In this document: piece by piece, positions 5,425-6,984 of the stretch
How positions within the stretch are numbered: the first letter of the stretch is position 1
How the letters are laid out: the number at the start of each line of letters is the position of its first letter
Source of the DNA: Alkanindiges sp.
GTDB lineage: Bacteria; Pseudomonadota; Gammaproteobacteria; Pseudomonadales; Moraxellaceae
DNA: 6,984 nucleotides
Direction: 5' to 3'
NCBI GenBank assembly: GCA_030152125.1
Contig: JASLIR010000031.1
Span: 1 to 6,984, forward strand
Made by a program: the position numbers and the translations under genes
Notes under the pieces: generated by a model
What the model was told of the DNA's origin: nothing
What the model saw: the letters and a program-made list of their open reading frames with translations, nothing else
Database searches by the model: none

Positions 5425-6624
5425 ATGACGACGGCATTTTCACCAGCGGATGGGGCGGAGAACCTGGCGAATAACCCGCAGGGTGTGGCAGCAAAAAATA
5501 CCACGGCATTACCTTCAGTGTCGCCAGGCCGTCACTTGTGGCGGCGCTTCAAGCGTAACCGTCTGGGTTACTGGAGCCTGATTATTTTTCTGGCGCTGTA
5601 TGGTTTAAGCCTGGCGGGTGAATTCATTTCCAATGACAAACCCATTGCCATTCATGCGAAGGATCAGTGGTATTTTCCACTGTTCAAGGATTATCCCGAA
5701 ACGGTGTTTGGCGGCGATTTGCCGATTAACGCCGATTACAACGATCCGCATGTGAAGGCATTGATTGAGAAGCGCGCTGATCTCATCATCGCGCCACCGA
5801 ATCCTTACTATTACAACACGCTGAATTATTTTTCCACTGCGGATCATTATCCGGGGCCGCCCTCGCATGAAAACTGGCTGGGTACCGATGTGTCCGGCTA
5901 CGACATTTTTGCCCGCCTGCTGTACGGCTTTCGCGTGTCGGTGACTTTTGGCCTGGGCCTGACGCTGGTTGGTACCGTGCTAGGCATTTTCTTTGGGGCC
6001 ATTCAGGGCTATTTCGCGGGCAGGGTGGATTTGTTTACCCAGCGCCTGATTGAAATCTGGGGTTCCATGCCGGAGCTTTACCTGCTGATTATTTTTGTGT
6101 CGATCTTCAAGCCGACCATGTTGCTGCTGTTTTTATTATTGTCGTTGTTTGGCTGGATTTACCTGTCTGAATATGTGCGTGCGGAATTTTTACGTAACCG
6201 GCAACAGGATTATGTGAAAGCGGCACATGCCATGGGGCTGTCACATGCACAAATCATCTGGCGGCATATTTTGCCCAACTCACTGACCCCGGTGATTACC
6301 TTCCTGCCGTTTCGCATGAGCGGCGCGATTATGGCACTGGCCAGCATTGATTTTCTATGCATTGGCTTAAGCTCGCCGGCACCCAGACTTGGCCAGTTGT
6401 TGCAGCAGGGAAAATCCAATCTGGATGCGTGGTGGATTTCGCTGTTTTCCTTCAGCGTGCTGGTCGTCACCCTGCTGTTGCTGACCTTTATGGGTGAAGC
6501 GTTGCGTAATGCGCTGGATATTCGTGGTGCTACGGTTTTTTCTGATGATGAACTGCCTGACGCAGCGGATGCAGAAGCTGAAGCTGAGCTGCTTGCGCAA
6601 AAGGCACACACCCAGGCCATCTGA
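5425..6624 (+). CDS. yejE: ABC importer inner-membrane permease, YejE type
   Basis: A 399-residue partner permease of YejB, longer than E. coli YejE (341 aa). The YejE core starts at RFKRNRLGYWSLIIFLALYGLSL (41-63; first membrane helix) and continues with NDKPI (70-74), WYFPLFKDYPETVFGG (82-97) and the ENWLGTD motif (149-155). Five more hydrophobic segments follow (roughly 171-197, 216-228, 230-247, 285-311, 337-357). The EAA loop is at about 254-287 (QDYVKAAHAMGLSHAQIIWRH). Extra sequence is a polar N-terminal extension of about 35 residues and an acidic Ala/Glu-rich C-terminal tail (371-399). I place the start at the ATG at 5425, preceded by GGAGA (5414-5418), rather than an in-frame ATG inside yejB at 5338. 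The gap from yejB is 25 nt and yejF follows after 3 nt. Confidence 0.93.
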   Translation: MTTAFSPADGAENLANNPQGVAAKNTTALPSVSPGRHLWRRFKRNRLGYWSLIIFLALYGLSLAGEFISNDKPIAIHAKDQWYFPLFKDYPETVFGGDLPINADYNDPHVKALIEKRADLIIAPPNPYYYNTLNYFSTADHYPGPPSHENWLGTDVSGYDIFARLLYGFRVSVTFGLGLTLVGTVLGIFFGAIQGYFAGRVDLFTQRLIEIWGSMPELYLLIIFVSIFKPTMLLLFLLLSLFGWIYLSEYVRAEFLRNRQQDYVKAAHAMGLSHAQIIWRHILPNSLTPVITFLPFRMSGAIMALASIDFLCIGLSSPAPRLGQLLQQGKSNLDAWWISLFSFSVLVVTLLLLTFMGEALRNALDIRGATVFSDDELPDAADAEAEAELLAQKAHTQAI

Positions 6625-6627
6625 AAA

Positions 6628-6984
6628 ATGTTGAGTAAAGATGCAATGACCGAGTCAGAAACAAACACCTATGAAAAAGATGGCAGTGAACAAGATGGCA
6701 TCGAAAAAGGTGTGCCGCTTTTACAACTGGAAAATCTCAGCATCAGTTTTGGCCGCAAGCGTGTGGTGCACGGTATCAACCTGGAGTTGCGTGCCGGTGA
6801 ACGGGTGGCCTTGGTCGGTGAATCCGGCTCCGGTAAAACCGTGACGGCACTGTCGATTTTGCGTCTGGTACAAAGCGCACGCCTAAGCGGGCGTATTCTG
6901 TTTCAGGGTGAAAACCTGCTGGAAAAATCTGAAGCCGCACTGCGTCGTGTGCGTGGTGCCGATATTGCGGTGGTGTTTCAGGAG
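6628..6984 (+). CDS. yejF: ABC importer ATP-binding protein, YejF type (N-terminal part, runs off right edge)
   Basis: The first 119 codons of the importer ATPase are present. After a charged N-terminal extension of about 29 residues comes the nucleotide-binding domain: LLQLENLSISFGRKRVV (31-47), the Walker A motif GESGSGKT (64-71), TALSILRLVQS (73-83), and LRRVRGADIAVVFQE (105-119), which ends at the Q-loop glutamine (118). This closely tracks the first of the two ATPase domains of E. coli YejF; whether the second is present cannot be seen. ATP hydrolysis would drive import through YejB/YejE. The ATG at 6628 is 3 nt after the yejE stop with a weak ribosome site; the in-frame ATG at 6646 is an alternative. 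The extension contains a pentapeptide repeat (EKDGS, EQDGI). Confidence 0.92.
   Translation, partial: MLSKDAMTESETNTYEKDGSEQDGIEKGVPLLQLENLSISFGRKRVVHGINLELRAGERVALVGESGSGKTVTALSILRLVQSARLSGRILFQGENLLEKSEAALRRVRGADIAVVFQE
6673..6711 (+). repeat. 15-bp tandem repeat inside the yejF N-terminal extension
   Basis: Units start at 6673 (GAAAAAGATGGCAGT), 6688 (GAACAAGATGGCATC) and a partial third at 6703 (GAAAAAGGT). They encode EKDGS, EQDGI and EKG. The repeat keeps the reading frame and lies before the ATPase domain, so it probably forms a flexible charged linker. Confidence 0.6.

Noticed and set aside
5408..5428. Six-codon ORF (MNGEIQ) between yejB and yejE whose stop overlaps the yejE ATG
   Set aside because: It has an AAGGA-like site and an ATGA overlap, but is too short to distinguish from chance; kept only as a note.
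1..6984. CRISPR array, tRNA/rRNA genes, insertion sequence or prophage ends
   Set aside because: No regularly spaced repeats, no cloverleaf or rRNA segments, no transposase-like reading frame or terminal inverted repeats were seen.

Overview
The window looks like accessory sulfur-scavenging DNA from a Gram-negative proteobacterium. The supporting signs are a TonB-dependent outer-membrane receptor, two strong sigma-54 (RpoN) -24/-12 promoters, Shine-Dalgarno starts and moderate GC. I would guess a beta- or gammaproteobacterium, but nothing here fixes the genus.

Layout. On the minus strand, positions 384 to 1 hold the first 128 codons of a TonB-dependent receptor that runs off the left edge. 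An intergenic control region of about 580 bp (385-967) follows. It carries two divergent sigma-54 promoters, one reading left into the receptor (447-462) and one reading right (909-924). Between them lie short palindromes and repeats that could be activator sites. From 968 to the right edge everything is on the plus strand and tightly spaced, like one operon: a DszB-like sulfinate desulfinase (968-2041), a small cysteine-containing ORF (2041-2100, doubtful), a class II aldolase-fold protein (2148-2867), a DszA/NtaA/SnaA/DmoA-type FMN-dependent monooxygenase (2985-4334), then the ABC importer genes yejB (4341-5399), yejE (5425-6624) and the start of yejF (6628 to the edge).

How the genes may work together (inference). 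The receptor would take an organosulfur compound or a conjugate across the outer membrane, and the YejBEF-type peptide-class importer would move it across the inner membrane. The flavin monooxygenase would cleave a C-S bond, as DszA does on a sulfone to give a sulfinate. The DszB-like enzyme, whose Cys/His/Arg catalytic residues are visible, would release sulfite for assimilation. The aldolase-like protein may handle the carbon product; its metal site appears altered. RpoN control of both arms fits nutrient-limitation regulation such as that described for sulfone use in pseudomonads (SfnR). The substrate is unknown, no DszC-like or flavin reductase gene lies in the window, and no YejA-type binding protein is visible.
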